A DNA stretch of 64,000 nucleotides from Massilia arenae (GTDB lineage: Bacteria > Pseudomonadota > Gammaproteobacteria > Burkholderiales > Burkholderiaceae_D): contig NZ_VPFD01000011.1 in the NCBI RefSeq assembly GCF_008014745.1, positions 359-64,358 on the forward strand. Reading direction: 5' to 3'. Positions within the stretch are counted from its first letter, which is position 1. Each line of letters starts with the position of its first letter. This document shows positions 30,643 to 39,565 of this stretch, in pieces. The translations under genes and the position numbers were made by a program. A model generated the notes under the pieces. It searched no databases and was not told the DNA's origin. It saw only the letters and a program-made list of their open reading frames with translations.

Positions 30643-31695
30643 TTGCTCACGTTTTACAACGAACACCATGCCCAGCATGACGGCCGCGGCCACTTCGCGC
30701 TCGATCGCGGCGAGCTGGCGCCCTGTTCGGAAAAACCCGAGCGCGTCGCCATCGTCCTGAAGGAATGCGAGCGGCGCGGCCTGGGCGCCATCGTCACGCC
30801 GCACGGCGTGCCGCTCATGACGCTCGAGCGGGTGCACAGCCCGCGCTACCTGCATTTCCTGCGCAACGCCTGGAGCGAGTGGGTCGGTCTCGATCCGCGC
30901 CATGCCGGCAAGGATGCCTTGCCAAGGGTATGGCCGGTGCGCACCCTGCGCTCCGATATCGAGCCGGACGATTTTGGCGCGCGCCTCGGCCTGTATTCGA
31001 TGGACGCCGGCACGCCGCTCACGGGCGGCACCTGGATCGCGGCCAAGACCGGCGCCGACTGCGCCGTCAACGCGGCCCACGCCCTGCAACGCGGCGAGCG
31101 CGGCACCTTCGCGCTCACGCGCCCGCCCGGCCACCATGCCGGCAGCGATTTCTTCGGCGGCGCCTGCTTTTTGAACAATGCCGCGCTGGCGGCCCAGCAC
31201 CTGCTGGACGACGGCCTGGAGCGCGTGGCCATCCTCGATCTCGACTACCACCACGGCAACGGCACCCAAGGCATTTTTTATCACCGCAACGACGTGCTGT
31301 TCGTCTCGATCCACGCCGATCCGCGCGTCGCCTATCCGTTCTACCTGGGTCATGCCGACGAGACCGGCAGCGGCGCCGGCCTTGGCTACAACACGAACAT
31401 CCCGCTGGCGCCCGGCTGCGGCAGCGGCGCCTGGTTCGCAGCGCTGGAAACCGCCTGCCTCAAGATCGCCATGGCCCGTCCGCAGGCGCTGGTGGTCTCG
31501 CTCGGCGTCGACACCGCCGCGCAAGGGCAAGATCCGCGCTTCGGGCTGCAGGGCGGCGACTTCCTGCGCATCGGCGAACGCATCGCCCACCTCGGCCTGC
31601 CGACGGCCTTCGTGTTCGAGGGCGGCAAGGCCGGTCCCGAGCTCGGCATCCATACGGTCAATGTGCTGGAAGGTTTCGAAACCGCCGCCGAATGA
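30643..31695 (+). CDS. histone deacetylase/acetylpolyamine amidohydrolase-fold protein with a replaced catalytic tyrosine
   Basis: 350 residues from a TTG start. The fold motifs are in order: RPPGHHAG with the His pair 164-165, DLDYHHGNG with zinc ligands Asp201 and His203, and SLGVDT with the third ligand Asp290. The EGGY motif, which holds the transition-state tyrosine (39 residues after the third ligand in acetylpolyamine amidohydrolase), is here EGGK with Lys329 at exactly that spacing. Class IIa deacetylases with His at this place are nearly inactive on acetyl-lysine. The substrate here may thus differ, or the protein may be a binder. It is followed 37 bases later by an acetyltransferase. 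Confidence 0.85.
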   Translation: MLTFYNEHHAQHDGRGHFALDRGELAPCSEKPERVAIVLKECERRGLGAIVTPHGVPLMTLERVHSPRYLHFLRNAWSEWVGLDPRHAGKDALPRVWPVRTLRSDIEPDDFGARLGLYSMDAGTPLTGGTWIAAKTGADCAVNAAHALQRGERGTFALTRPPGHHAGSDFFGGACFLNNAALAAQHLLDDGLERVAILDLDYHHGNGTQGIFYHRNDVLFVSIHADPRVAYPFYLGHADETGSGAGLGYNTNIPLAPGCGSGAWFAALETACLKIAMARPQALVVSLGVDTAAQGQDPRFGLQGGDFLRIGERIAHLGLPTAFVFEGGKAGPELGIHTVNVLEGFETAAE

Positions 31696-31732
31696 CCGCC
31701 GTTCCCCATTCCACCACCATCGCTTCGCATCC

Positions 31733-32200
31733 ATGACCACCCCTAGCCTGATCGACTGGCAATTCTCGCGCTTCGCCGACCTCTCTCCGTTCGACCTGTA
31801 TGAAGTGCTGGCCCAGCGCCAGAACGTCTTCATTCTCGAACAGACCTGCCTGTATCCCGATATCGACGGCCAGGACCTCGACGCCCACCACCTGCTGGGC
31901 TGGCGCACCGTCGACGGCAAGCGCAGCCTGGCCGCCTACCTGCGCGTGCTGGCCCCGGGCGCCAAGTACGACGAGATGTCGATCGGCCGCGTGATCACTA
32001 CCCCTGCCGCGCGCGGCACCGGCGCCGGCCGCGCCCTGATCGGCGAAGGCATCCGCCAGGCCGAGGCGCTGTATCCGGGCCACCGCATCCGCATCGGCGC
32101 CCAGCAATACCTGGAGCGCTTCTACGGCAGCTTCGGCTTCCAGACCGTCTCGGAACCGTATGACGAAGACGGCATCATGCACATCGATATGCTGCGCTAG
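31733..32200 (+). CDS. GNAT family N-acetyltransferase, ElaA-like
   Basis: 155 residues. FDLYEVLAQRQNVFILEQ at the N-terminus and SIGRVITTPAARGTGAGRALI in the middle (acetyl-CoA pyrophosphate loop RGTGAG) match the ElaA subgroup. The C-terminus YDEDGIMHIDML is also typical. It should transfer acetyl groups from acetyl-CoA to an amine; no substrate is established for ElaA. It is probably co-transcribed with the deacetylase-fold gene. It converges with a lipoprotein gene 12 bases away. Confidence 0.88.
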   Translation: MTTPSLIDWQFSRFADLSPFDLYEVLAQRQNVFILEQTCLYPDIDGQDLDAHHLLGWRTVDGKRSLAAYLRVLAPGAKYDEMSIGRVITTPAARGTGAGRALIGEGIRQAEALYPGHRIRIGAQQYLERFYGSFGFQTVSEPYDEDGIMHIDMLR

Positions 32201-32212
32201 GAAGTCCTCTGC

Positions 32213-32569
32213 TCAATCGCAGCGGCGCGGCCGCAGGCCTGCTTCCCGTTCTTTCTTGGCCTCGCGATCGCACTCGATCTTGCGCACCATCTCGAGGCTG
32301 TCCTTGCTGTTCTGGGTCGAGATGCGCTGGCGCTCGAGCGCATTGAGCTTCTCGTTGTCGCGCCGGGTTTGCTGCGAGAGCATGCATTCCGTGTATTCGC
32401 GCGAACCCTGGCGCGCGCCGAAATCGGCGCAGGTGCCGGTGTCCTCGGCGAGGTGAAGCGCGCGCCGCTGCTCGGGCGACTGGCATGCCGCCAGGCCCGC
32501 GCCCAGCACGGCCACTAGGCCCAGCGTTACGAAGGGGCGGCAAGCCGCGCCCAGATATGGTCGATTCAT
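32213..32569 (-). CDS. small lipoprotein, function unknown
   Basis: 118 residues. A signal peptide ends in the lipobox LAAC with Cys29, so it should be lipidated and held in the inner or outer membrane. The mature part is charged and helical, probably coiled-coil (about 65-100), with three further cysteines (Cys47, Cys62 and one near the C-terminus). It is next to the histidine kinase gene, whose stop lies 93 bases upstream on the same strand. Not recognised. Confidence 0.75.
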   Translation of the reverse strand: MNRPYLGAACRPFVTLGLVAVLGAGLAACQSPEQRRALHLAEDTGTCADFGARQGSREYTECMLSQQTRRDNEKLNALERQRISTQNSKDSLEMVRKIECDREAKKEREAGLRPRRCD

Positions 32570-32662
32570 CTTGTTCTCCTGTCTGACATTCGATGGCCGG
32601 CCGCGTGGCCGGAGGCGACAACGTCGCCATGCAGGACAGTAGAACAGCGCGGGATTGCAGGA

Positions 32663-34006
32663 TCATGGAGTGCCAGGCGAAACCGGCCGCGCCGGCGCCA
32701 GGACGACGCGCGCAATCGTGCCGCCGCCGGGCGCGCCAAGGATGGCCACGTGGCCGCCGTGGCGCTCGACCACCTGCTGCACCAGGTGCAGGCCAAGGCC
32801 GCTGCCGGCCGATCGGGGCCGCAGGCGGTGGAACGGTTCGAACACGCGCTCGCGCTCTTCGGGCGGGATGCCCGGCCCGTCGTCCTCGACCTCGAACCCC
32901 GGGCCTTGCACGCGCACGACCACGTGGCGCCCGCCATGCTCGATCGCGTTCTGGACCAGGTTCGTCGCCACCCGCTCGATCGCCCCGGCGTCACCCCGCA
33001 CCGGCTGCACCGCGTCGACCTCGACCGCGATCGAGCGGTCGGCGGCGATCAGGAGCGGCGCCAGGTCGGCGGCCACGCGCCGCACCAGCGCAGCCAGGTC
33101 GATCTCTTCGTCGCGCCGCCCCGTATCCAGACGCTGCAGGTCGAGCATCTGTTCGGTCAGGTTGGCGAGCCGCTCGACGTCGCTCCCGAGCCGGCGCGTG
33201 TCGGGGTCGCTGGAGGCATCGACCTTGACCCGCAGGATCGCGATCGGCGTGCGCAATTCGTGGGCGGCGGAGGCGATGAAGCGCCGCTGCCGCTCGTATC
33301 CTTCGTCGAGCCGGCCGAGCGCATCGTTCACCGCCCGCACCAGCGGCGCGATCTCGCTCGGCACCTGCGCTTCGCTGAGCCGCACGCCGCGCCGGTCGAC
33401 GTCGATGCATTCCGCCTCGGCGGCGATCCTGGCGACGCCGGCCAGCGAACGCCTGACGATCCAGGGGATGGCGATCAGCGACATCAGGACCATCAGCAGA
33501 AAGATCGGCAGCGCGGCGACGTTGGACGCGGCCAGGACGGTAAAGCCCACCTGCGTCAGCTTGCCATGCCCGAGGATCGTCACCGGGCCGGCAGGCGAGT
33601 CTTCGCGGCGGATCACGGCGCTCAGTGCATGCGGCGCGAAGCGGTCGCGCACATGGCCGTAGGAGAGATTGCGCAGCAGGCTGGTGGCCGCTGCATATTG
33701 CGCCGGCACCTGCCCGAAGCTGAGGCGGCGGCCATGGTCGTCCTCGGCGACGAACCACAGGTTCGGCGTCTCGGCGCGCAGCGCGGCCAGTTGCTCCGTC
33801 ATGCGCAGCGCCAGCGCGCCATCGTCCGCGCGCACGATGGCGGCGGCGATGACGGGCGTGATCCGCTCGTCGGTATACGGCCCGCCGCTATCGGCGCGCA
33901 GCGCCAGCGCGACGAGGAGCGGAAAGCAGATGAACAGGATGGCGAACTGGAACAGCAGCGGCTGGACGATCAGCGGCCGCTTGAGCGAGGGCGGCCTGCG
34001 GCTCAC
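32663..34006 (-). CDS. two-component sensor histidine kinase
   Basis: 447 residues from a GTG that overlaps the TGA of the upstream regulator gene (GTGA). Transmembrane helices lie at about 14-36 and 157-184 with a periplasmic sensor of about 120 residues between them. HAMP domain about 185-240. His249 in AAHELRTP is the phosphorylation site. The ATP-binding N, G1 and G2 boxes are NLVQNAIEHGG, DDGPGIP and GSGLGLHLV. The periplasmic domain resembles no sensor I recognise, so the signal is unknown. Translationally coupled partner of the regulator at 34003-34677. Confidence 0.92.
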   Translation of the reverse strand: MSRRPPSLKRPLIVQPLLFQFAILFICFPLLVALALRADSGGPYTDERITPVIAAAIVRADDGALALRMTEQLAALRAETPNLWFVAEDDHGRRLSFGQVPAQYAAATSLLRNLSYGHVRDRFAPHALSAVIRREDSPAGPVTILGHGKLTQVGFTVLAASNVAALPIFLLMVLMSLIAIPWIVRRSLAGVARIAAEAECIDVDRRGVRLSEAQVPSEIAPLVRAVNDALGRLDEGYERQRRFIASAAHELRTPIAILRVKVDASSDPDTRRLGSDVERLANLTEQMLDLQRLDTGRRDEEIDLAALVRRVAADLAPLLIAADRSIAVEVDAVQPVRGDAGAIERVATNLVQNAIEHGGRHVVVRVQGPGFEVEDDGPGIPPEERERVFEPFHRLRPRSAGSGLGLHLVQQVVERHGGHVAILGAPGGGTIARVVLAPARPVSPGTP

Positions 34007-34677
34007 GGCCGCGCCTGCAGCAGGTAGCCGACGCCCTTGATGGCATGGATCTCGATGCCGGCATCGACGGCGGCCAGCTTGCGCCGCAGGCGCGAGATAT
34101 GGGAGTCGAGCGTGTTCGACTGGATCGCATCGTCGAAGCCATACACGGCCTGTTCGAGCGATTCGCGCAGCACTGTGCGCCCGCGCCGCTTGACGAGCGT
34201 CGCCAGCACGCGCAGTTCGCGCCGCGCCAGGTCCAGCCGAATGCCCGCCACGCTCGCCTCGTCGTTGGCGACATCGAACACGAGCGCGCCGACGTGGATT
34301 TCCTCGGGACCGAGTTCGGCGGGACGGCGCCGCACCGCGCGGATGCGCGCGAACAGTTCTTCGAGCGCGAACGGCTTGACGAGGTAATCGTCCGCGCCCT
34401 CGTCGAGGCCGGCGACGCGGTCGGTGACTTCGCCGCGCGCGGTCAGCATGATGACGGGCAGGCCGGGATTGGCGGCGCGCAGCAGCGGCAGCAGGGACAT
34501 GCCATCGCCATCGGGTAAGGTTCGGTCGAGCAGGACCAGGTCGTAGGAATTCAGGCGGCTGGCCTCGCGCGCCAGCGCCAGCCGGTCGGCATGGTCGACG
34601 ACGTATTTTTCGCGCTCCAGCGCGCCGCGCACCGTGTCGGCGAATTCGGTTTCGTCCTCTACCAGCAGAATTCTCAT
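34003..34677 (-). CDS. OmpR-family response regulator
   Basis: 224 residues from the ATG at 34677 (GGAAG upstream). The receiver has the full set of switch residues: Asp51, Thr79 and Lys101, with the acidic pair in VEDE. The DNA-binding winged helix spans about 125-222 and ends IKGVGYLL. It is coupled to the downstream sensor kinase by a GTGA overlap. No adjacent target gene is obvious; the nearest are the lipoprotein and the HAF-repeat protein. Confidence 0.93.
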   Translation of the reverse strand: MRILLVEDETEFADTVRGALEREKYVVDHADRLALAREASRLNSYDLVLLDRTLPDGDGMSLLPLLRAANPGLPVIMLTARGEVTDRVAGLDEGADDYLVKPFALEELFARIRAVRRRPAELGPEEIHVGALVFDVANDEASVAGIRLDLARRELRVLATLVKRRGRTVLRESLEQAVYGFDDAIQSNTLDSHISRLRRKLAAVDAGIEIHAIKGVGYLLQARP

Positions 34678-34866
34678 CGGGGCTTCTTCCATGGACAGGT
34701 GGCTTGGCGGCATGCTGCGCGCGCGAATGAGCATACCTGCCACGCATTGCGGCAACATGGCGCCCTCCTGTTCAGGTCCGGATGTGTGCGCTTGCTCCCT
34801 TCCAAAGATACACCACTGCCAGCCTGTCGCCCCTGCCGACGGCGCGCCCCTTCACATGACCCCAGC

Positions 34867-36996
34867 TCAGCAGCCGCACGACGGCGGATCGAGCCGCACG
34901 TACAGGCAATCTTCCTGATTGCAGGCCTGCGCCAGGATCTGGCGCGCATCGTTGATGTCGGTCGCGCTGACCAGGACCCAGCCCGCGGGCAGCGCGGCCA
35001 GCTCGTTCAGGTCGCGCATCGCTCCTTTTTCGTACAGGAAGGCGTGCGACGCCGGCCCCTCGGGCGTGATCGCGGTCGAGGAACCCACCACCGAGGCGGC
35101 ATTGTTCAGGCCCCAGGCAACGCCGTAGTTGCCGCCCAGCGAACCCAGGCTGGTCATGACTCCGCCCGCGTACAGGAAGGGCAGTTCCATGAAGTAGCTG
35201 CCGTCGACAACGATGCCGGTATCGGCGATGCCGACCACCTCGCCAGCATCGTTGATGTCGAAGGCGCTGCTGTTCTTGCCGCCCAGCGTGCCCAGGCTGC
35301 GCATGATCTGGTCGCGGTAGACGTAGGCAAGATAGCGCGGCACTGGGATGGCGTCGCCCGTGACCGACGCGGTGCCGGTCACGGCGCCATGCCGGTTGAT
35401 TGCGGCGGAGCCGCTCCAGGTGCCGCCGAACGTGGGAATGATGCGCGTGATGCCGTTGGCGACGACGAAGCCGCGGCCACGCTCGCCGACCCCGTAGCCT
35501 GCGTTGCCGGACACGGCGCCGTTGTCGTTCAATCCGCTCGCCGAGTTGAAACCCACCAGCACCCCGCGCCCTGCATTGCGCAGGCCGGCCGGCGAGAACA
35601 CGTGTGCGGCGTCGACGTAGACCCCGGCCAGGTGGCCGTGGCCGTTGATGGCGGCGGCGCTCGAGCCCGGCGCCAGCGCGCCGTAGTCGCGCACGACGGC
35701 GCCATCCCACACGGCGGCGGCGCCGTTGGCGCCGGCCACATGGCCACGGCTGTTGATGGCATAGCCGGAGAACCCGGCCGGCAGGAAGGTGGCCCGGAAC
35801 AGGCCCGGCTTGCCCTGCGCCGCCTCGACCGCGGGTGCGGCTGCTGCCGGCGTGGACGCCAGCGGCGCCGTCAGCGTTCCCATCAGGAGCGCCGGCGCCA
35901 TCCAGTGCAAGCGCGTGCGCAGGCGCCGGCGCGCATGCCAGGCCAGCAGCGCCAGCCCGGTCCCCAGCATCGCCCAGCTGCCCGGCTCGGGCACCGCCGC
36001 GACCAGGTCGAGCCGCACCGCACGGCAGTCGCCCAGCCCGTTGCAAGCCTGGGCCAGGATCTGGCCGGCATCGTTGACGTCGAGCGCATTCACCAGCTGC
36101 CAGTCGCCGCGCTCGCCCACCAGCGCGTTGAGGTCGAGCATGCCGTCAGGCCCATAAATGAAGGCGTGGTAGTCGAAGCCGCCCACGCTGCCGATGCCGG
36201 ACAGGCCCACCACCACCCCGGCGTTGTTGAGTGCATTGGCGCGCCCGGACGCGCCGCCCAGCGTGCCCAGATCGATCATGCGATTCTCGTCTGGCGAGAA
36301 CAGGAAGGGCCGCTCGCTGAAATTGTCTTCGAGCCCGGACCAGCCGGCGACGAAGCCGGCGTCGTTGATGTCGTTCGCTTCGCTGAACCAGCCGCCGAGC
36401 GAGCCGAGGTCGTGCTGGACGCCGTCGCGGTAGACCGAGGCGGTGCGGCGCGGATCGCCCCAGTCGTCGCCATCGCCGGCGCTGCTGGCGAAACCCGCGA
36501 TGTGGCCACTGGCATTGATCGCGTTGGCCACGCTGATCGTGCCGCCGAAGCTGCCCAGCTGGGTCACCACGCCCGACTGGTACAGGAAGGCATAGGTCTC
36601 GGAAAAGCCGGCGGCGCCGAAGCCCGCCACCTGGCCGGCGTCGTTGATGGCGGTGGCCCAGGTGCCGTAGGCCGGCGGCACGTTGAAGACCGAGAAGGCG
36701 CCGCCGGCATACACGAAGGCATCGCTGCCGATGCGGCCGACGATGGAGCCGCCGTTATTGATCGCCAGGCCTTCGCTGCCGGGCAGCAGCGAGGCCAGGT
36801 AGGTGGTACCACCCGTCGACCACAGCGCAGCCCCACCCTGCGCGGTGCCGACCACCCGCCCGGCGCCGTCGATACCGGCGGCGGTGAAATCCTGCGGCAG
36901 CCAGGTCATGCGGTAGAGCGGCGCTGCCATGGCCAGGCCCGGCAACAACAATATGACCAGCAACAATTTGTTTAGGAAATGTTTGCGCACGGACAT
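34867..36996 (-). CDS. double HAF-repeat protein with an internal PEP-CTERM signal (fusion of two paralogues)
   Basis: 709 residues. A signal peptide covers 1-24. Residues 25-330 hold HAF-type repeats (units like LGTLGG...ANALNNAGVVVG). Residues 335-362 are a complete PEP-CTERM tail: V-PEP, hydrophobic helix, and RRRLRTR. A signal-peptide-like segment follows at 366-387 (MAPALLMGTLTAPLAS ... AAAA), then a second set of HAF repeats (400-700). The ends of both halves match closely (VNDAGQILAQACN versus INDARQILAQACN). The second half lacks a PEP-CTERM tail and stops at SCGC. Met366 has no ribosome site. This looks like two tandem secreted genes joined in frame. Function unknown; surface location likely. 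Confidence 0.85.
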   Translation of the reverse strand: MSVRKHFLNKLLLVILLLPGLAMAAPLYRMTWLPQDFTAAGIDGAGRVVGTAQGGAALWSTGGTTYLASLLPGSEGLAINNGGSIVGRIGSDAFVYAGGAFSVFNVPPAYGTWATAINDAGQVAGFGAAGFSETYAFLYQSGVVTQLGSFGGTISVANAINASGHIAGFASSAGDGDDWGDPRRTASVYRDGVQHDLGSLGGWFSEANDINDAGFVAGWSGLEDNFSERPFLFSPDENRMIDLGTLGGASGRANALNNAGVVVGLSGIGSVGGFDYHAFIYGPDGMLDLNALVGERGDWQLVNALDVNDAGQILAQACNGLGDCRAVRLDLVAAVPEPGSWAMLGTGLALLAWHARRRLRTRLHWMAPALLMGTLTAPLASTPAAAAPAVEAAQGKPGLFRATFLPAGFSGYAINSRGHVAGANGAAAVWDGAVVRDYGALAPGSSAAAINGHGHLAGVYVDAAHVFSPAGLRNAGRGVLVGFNSASGLNDNGAVSGNAGYGVGERGRGFVVANGITRIIPTFGGTWSGSAAINRHGAVTGTASVTGDAIPVPRYLAYVYRDQIMRSLGTLGGKNSSAFDINDAGEVVGIADTGIVVDGSYFMELPFLYAGGVMTSLGSLGGNYGVAWGLNNAASVVGSSTAITPEGPASHAFLYEKGAMRDLNELAALPAGWVLVSATDINDARQILAQACNQEDCLYVRLDPPSCGC

Positions 36997-37080
36997 GATT
37001 GATCCTTCCGGAGGCCGGGGAATCTCAACGATGTCGCAAACAAAGCGGGCGCGTTCTGCGCCAGCGCAGGCGCGCGCGGG

Positions 37081-37272
37081 TCACGAGGCGGCCAGGCGGC
37101 CGGCTCCCAGCAATAACACCGCGGCCGCGAGCAGCAGCCAGGCGGGCGGATCTGCGGTCAGGGCCGGATCGATGACGACGCAGGAGGGGAAAGTCTGCGA
37201 GGGCGCGGGCGCGGCAGACGCGACGGGACAGATGGGCAGCAGGCAGACGGCAAACTGGAAAGAGAAACGCAT
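37081..37272 (-). CDS. possible small exported protein with C-terminal hydrophobic segment
   Basis: 63 residues: a signal peptide (1-20, ending SAAP), a short extracellular part with one Cys, then DPPAWLLLAAAVLLLGAGRL near the C-terminus. The tail resembles a reduced PEP-CTERM-like anchor but has only one Arg after the helix. There is no convincing ribosome site. It lies upstream of the HAF-repeat gene on the same strand. A real but weak candidate. The rest of the gap 36997-37350 shows no other feature. Confidence 0.35.
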   Translation of the reverse strand: MRFSFQFAVCLLPICPVASAAPAPSQTFPSCVVIDPALTADPPAWLLLAAAVLLLGAGRLAAS

Positions 37273-37350
37273 GATCGGCTCGGCCTGAAAAGCCCCGAGC
37301 ATCGCCTGCCGCCGTCGCGTCGGTCATGCGCGCGGTCAGCCGTGCGCGCA

Positions 37351-37375
37351 AAAAAAACCGGGGCATTGCCCCGGT
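37351..37375 (-). terminator. intrinsic terminator after the FKBP gene
   Basis: On the minus strand ACCGGGGC (37375-37368) and GCCCCGGT (37364-37357) form an 8-bp stem with a 3-base loop, followed by seven Ts (37357-37351). It lies 24 bases after the stop of the FKBP gene. Confidence 0.92.
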
Positions 37376-37398
37376 CTCATTCCCTCGCGCCAGCCGGC

Positions 37399-37833
37399 TT
37401 ATTCGACCTTGGTCAGGGTGATTTCGTACACCAGGCCCGAGTTCCCTGGAATCGGACCGTTGCCGGCAGGGCCGTAGGCCTGGTTGGACGGGATCAGGAC
37501 CGTGCGCTTGCCGCCGACCTTCATGCCGATCACGCCCTGGTCGTAGCCAGGAATGACGCGGCCGCTACCGATGACGTAGGCTGGCAGTTCGCCTTTCTCG
37601 AGCTCCTTGCCCTTGAAGTTGGCCGCCTTGTCGTCGTACAGCCACAGGACGTATTGGGTGGTGACGCGCTTGCCGGTAATCGCCTCGGCGCCGGTGCCGA
37701 CCGTGATGTCGGTCTTCGTCAGCGTTGCCGGGCTGCTGACGACAGGCTTGTTGTCGTCGCTGCCGCCACCGCCGCAGGCGGTCAGGGCGAGCATGGCGGC
37801 AAAGGCGGCGATCAGGGGGAACTTCAGCTTCAT
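37399..37833 (-). CDS. FKBP-type peptidyl-prolyl isomerase, lipoprotein
   Basis: 144 residues. A signal peptide ends in the lipobox LTAC with Cys20, followed by a Gly/Ser/Asp-rich spacer and an FKBP domain (about 38-144). VIPGYDQGVIGMKVGGKRTVLIP is the family's core, and GLVYEITL closes the domain. It should catalyse proline cis-trans isomerisation and help folding of envelope proteins. The domain's GKRVTTQYVLWLYDD segment replaces the usual HYTGWL, so the active pocket is slightly divergent. Single gene. Confidence 0.9.
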   Translation of the reverse strand: MKLKFPLIAAFAAMLALTACGGGGSDDNKPVVSSPATLTKTDITVGTGAEAITGKRVTTQYVLWLYDDKAANFKGKELEKGELPAYVIGSGRVIPGYDQGVIGMKVGGKRTVLIPSNQAYGPAGNGPIPGNSGLVYEITLTKVE

Positions 37834-37976
37834 GGGGTGTCCTCGACTGGGAAAGGCAAATAAGGTTTGTGTAACGCAACCTCGTACCTTATCGAATCAG
37901 TCCCATGAAACTGTCTGGAATTTGTCTGATAATTGTCGCGCCGGCATCTGCGATGAACGTGCTCGTTCCGCGACGC

Positions 37977-39464
37977 TCAGCGACGCGATGCGATATCGAG
38001 CTGGTCGAGATAAAGTGCTAACGGACTGTACCAGTGCGTCGACGCGCTGAATGTTGAACTGAACAGGGCCCGCACAGCTCGCGGAAGGGCAAAGCGCTTG
38101 TTGATCAATCGTGATGAGGGGCGAAGCAGCAGGCGCTTGGCTACCTGTTTGCCAAATTCTGAATGAAGCCGCATGAAGTCTGGCGAATCGGCTCGCTTAC
38201 CCTTGTCTTCATATGGAAGACCTGCATGCGCGGGATATGCGCGACTTATGGTATCTGTATGGAAGGTATGATCGATCAGCATTTCTACAGGCAGTCCGGT
38301 AAGGAAGTCGTAGAGATCATGATCCAGGAATGGCGCATACACCGTTGGCACATCTCCCATTAGGCCATATGGCACCAAGGCAATCTCGCGTCGTGTACGG
38401 TTCCAGAAGAAGAACGATCCGACCGGATTTGGACTATCCAGATGCGTCTTTACTTCTTTCTCCAGATGGCTGATAGCGAGTTCCAGGCTTGTGCTCCGGT
38501 ATAACTGCGGCGCGAGAAGATTGCTGAGTTTCTTCTCGGCTTTGCTAAGGAGCTGTGTTGCGATCTCTTTGGGCGAACCGTTCTGGAATAATCGCAGGCG
38601 CTCCTCTGTCAGAAACACGCTTTGAGAAAGAACATCTCCTGCAATACCGTCATAAACAACACGATCTCGCTCGCGAATATTGGATACTGTCTCCAGATAC
38701 CAGGAGTGTTCATCGGTGCAATAACTAGTCAACGGATTTTTCGCCGCTTCCGCTTTGTAAAATGAACCGGATTGCTCAATGATGTCATGCTTCAAGCCGA
38801 ATTCTTGCGTCAGCATGGTAGCGATGCGCGCATCTTCGTTTCCCCGTGGCGGGAAGTGGAGTGCGGTAATGCAGCGACCAGGCTTATGCCCTTGGCGCAG
38901 CAGTTCAAACAAGATATGTCGTGAATCGCGCCCTCCACTCAATGGCACAGCGAAATTCGCATCGGAAGGAGCCCGCCGGGTCATCGAACAGCGGAAAAGT
39001 TCGTTATAGGTGTCGAGCGCAGATGTCCGGGATTCGCCACGACTGGGGGCGCCACGGGCCCTGATCGCGCGTTCAAGACGTAGCTCACCATCCCAACTCA
39101 GTGTCGCCGCTGGCGGCAGTGCGCGGATGTGGCGGAAAGGTGTATCTTCGCCGATAAAAAAACCTAGCCTGAAGAATACAGACAGCGCTGTTTCATCCAG
39201 TTCGGGACTGGCACCGGCATTGAGAAGCTGATCGATGGACGAGGATATCGCGAATTCCCCGTCGCGCGAGTAATAAAAACCCGGGAACATCCCGTAGCGG
39301 TCATTGCGCGCAGTTAAGCGCTTCCCATCCCAATTCCATTCGACGTAAATGCCATCGGGATTACCTGATTTTCGTGCGATCTGGTGCCCAAGAGCACAAT
39401 GCGCTTTTCCCCGAGCATCAAACCCTTCAGTCAGCCGTTTGACGTGGAAAAATGATTCGTTCAT
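37977..39464 (-). CDS. asparagine-synthase-like protein lacking the glutaminase nucleophile
   Basis: 495 residues from the ATG at 39464; a TTG four codons earlier lacks a ribosome site. Residues about 35-135 keep the shape of the class II glutaminase domain (RYGMFPGFYY, FAISSSIDQLL), but there is no Cys at position 2. The synthase domain follows, with the ATP pyrophosphatase loop SGGRDS at 176-181. Known relatives without glutaminase include beta-lactam synthetase and lasso-peptide cyclases, which adenylate a carboxylate and form an amide without free ammonia. The gene is lower in GC than its neighbours. It lies 101 bases downstream of a glycosyltransferase on the same strand. Substrate unknown. 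Confidence 0.8.
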   Translation of the reverse strand: MNESFFHVKRLTEGFDARGKAHCALGHQIARKSGNPDGIYVEWNWDGKRLTARNDRYGMFPGFYYSRDGEFAISSSIDQLLNAGASPELDETALSVFFRLGFFIGEDTPFRHIRALPPAATLSWDGELRLERAIRARGAPSRGESRTSALDTYNELFRCSMTRRAPSDANFAVPLSGGRDSRHILFELLRQGHKPGRCITALHFPPRGNEDARIATMLTQEFGLKHDIIEQSGSFYKAEAAKNPLTSYCTDEHSWYLETVSNIRERDRVVYDGIAGDVLSQSVFLTEERLRLFQNGSPKEIATQLLSKAEKKLSNLLAPQLYRSTSLELAISHLEKEVKTHLDSPNPVGSFFFWNRTRREIALVPYGLMGDVPTVYAPFLDHDLYDFLTGLPVEMLIDHTFHTDTISRAYPAHAGLPYEDKGKRADSPDFMRLHSEFGKQVAKRLLLRPSSRLINKRFALPRAVRALFSSTFSASTHWYSPLALYLDQLDIASRR

Positions 39465-39565
39465 TCCAATATCCAATTCATGAAAAGATTGCTGCGCAAG
39501 TTCTATATCACAATCCGTTCAATGATCCAGTCTTGCGATGCCCGGTCGAGCCCGCTAAGGCAAGC

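Noticed and set aside
36997..37080. GG-N10-GC match upstream of the HAF-repeat gene as a second sigma-54 promoter
   Set aside because: Only the spacing fits; the TTGC and GGCAC parts are missing and the DNA is so GC-rich that the spacing alone means nothing.
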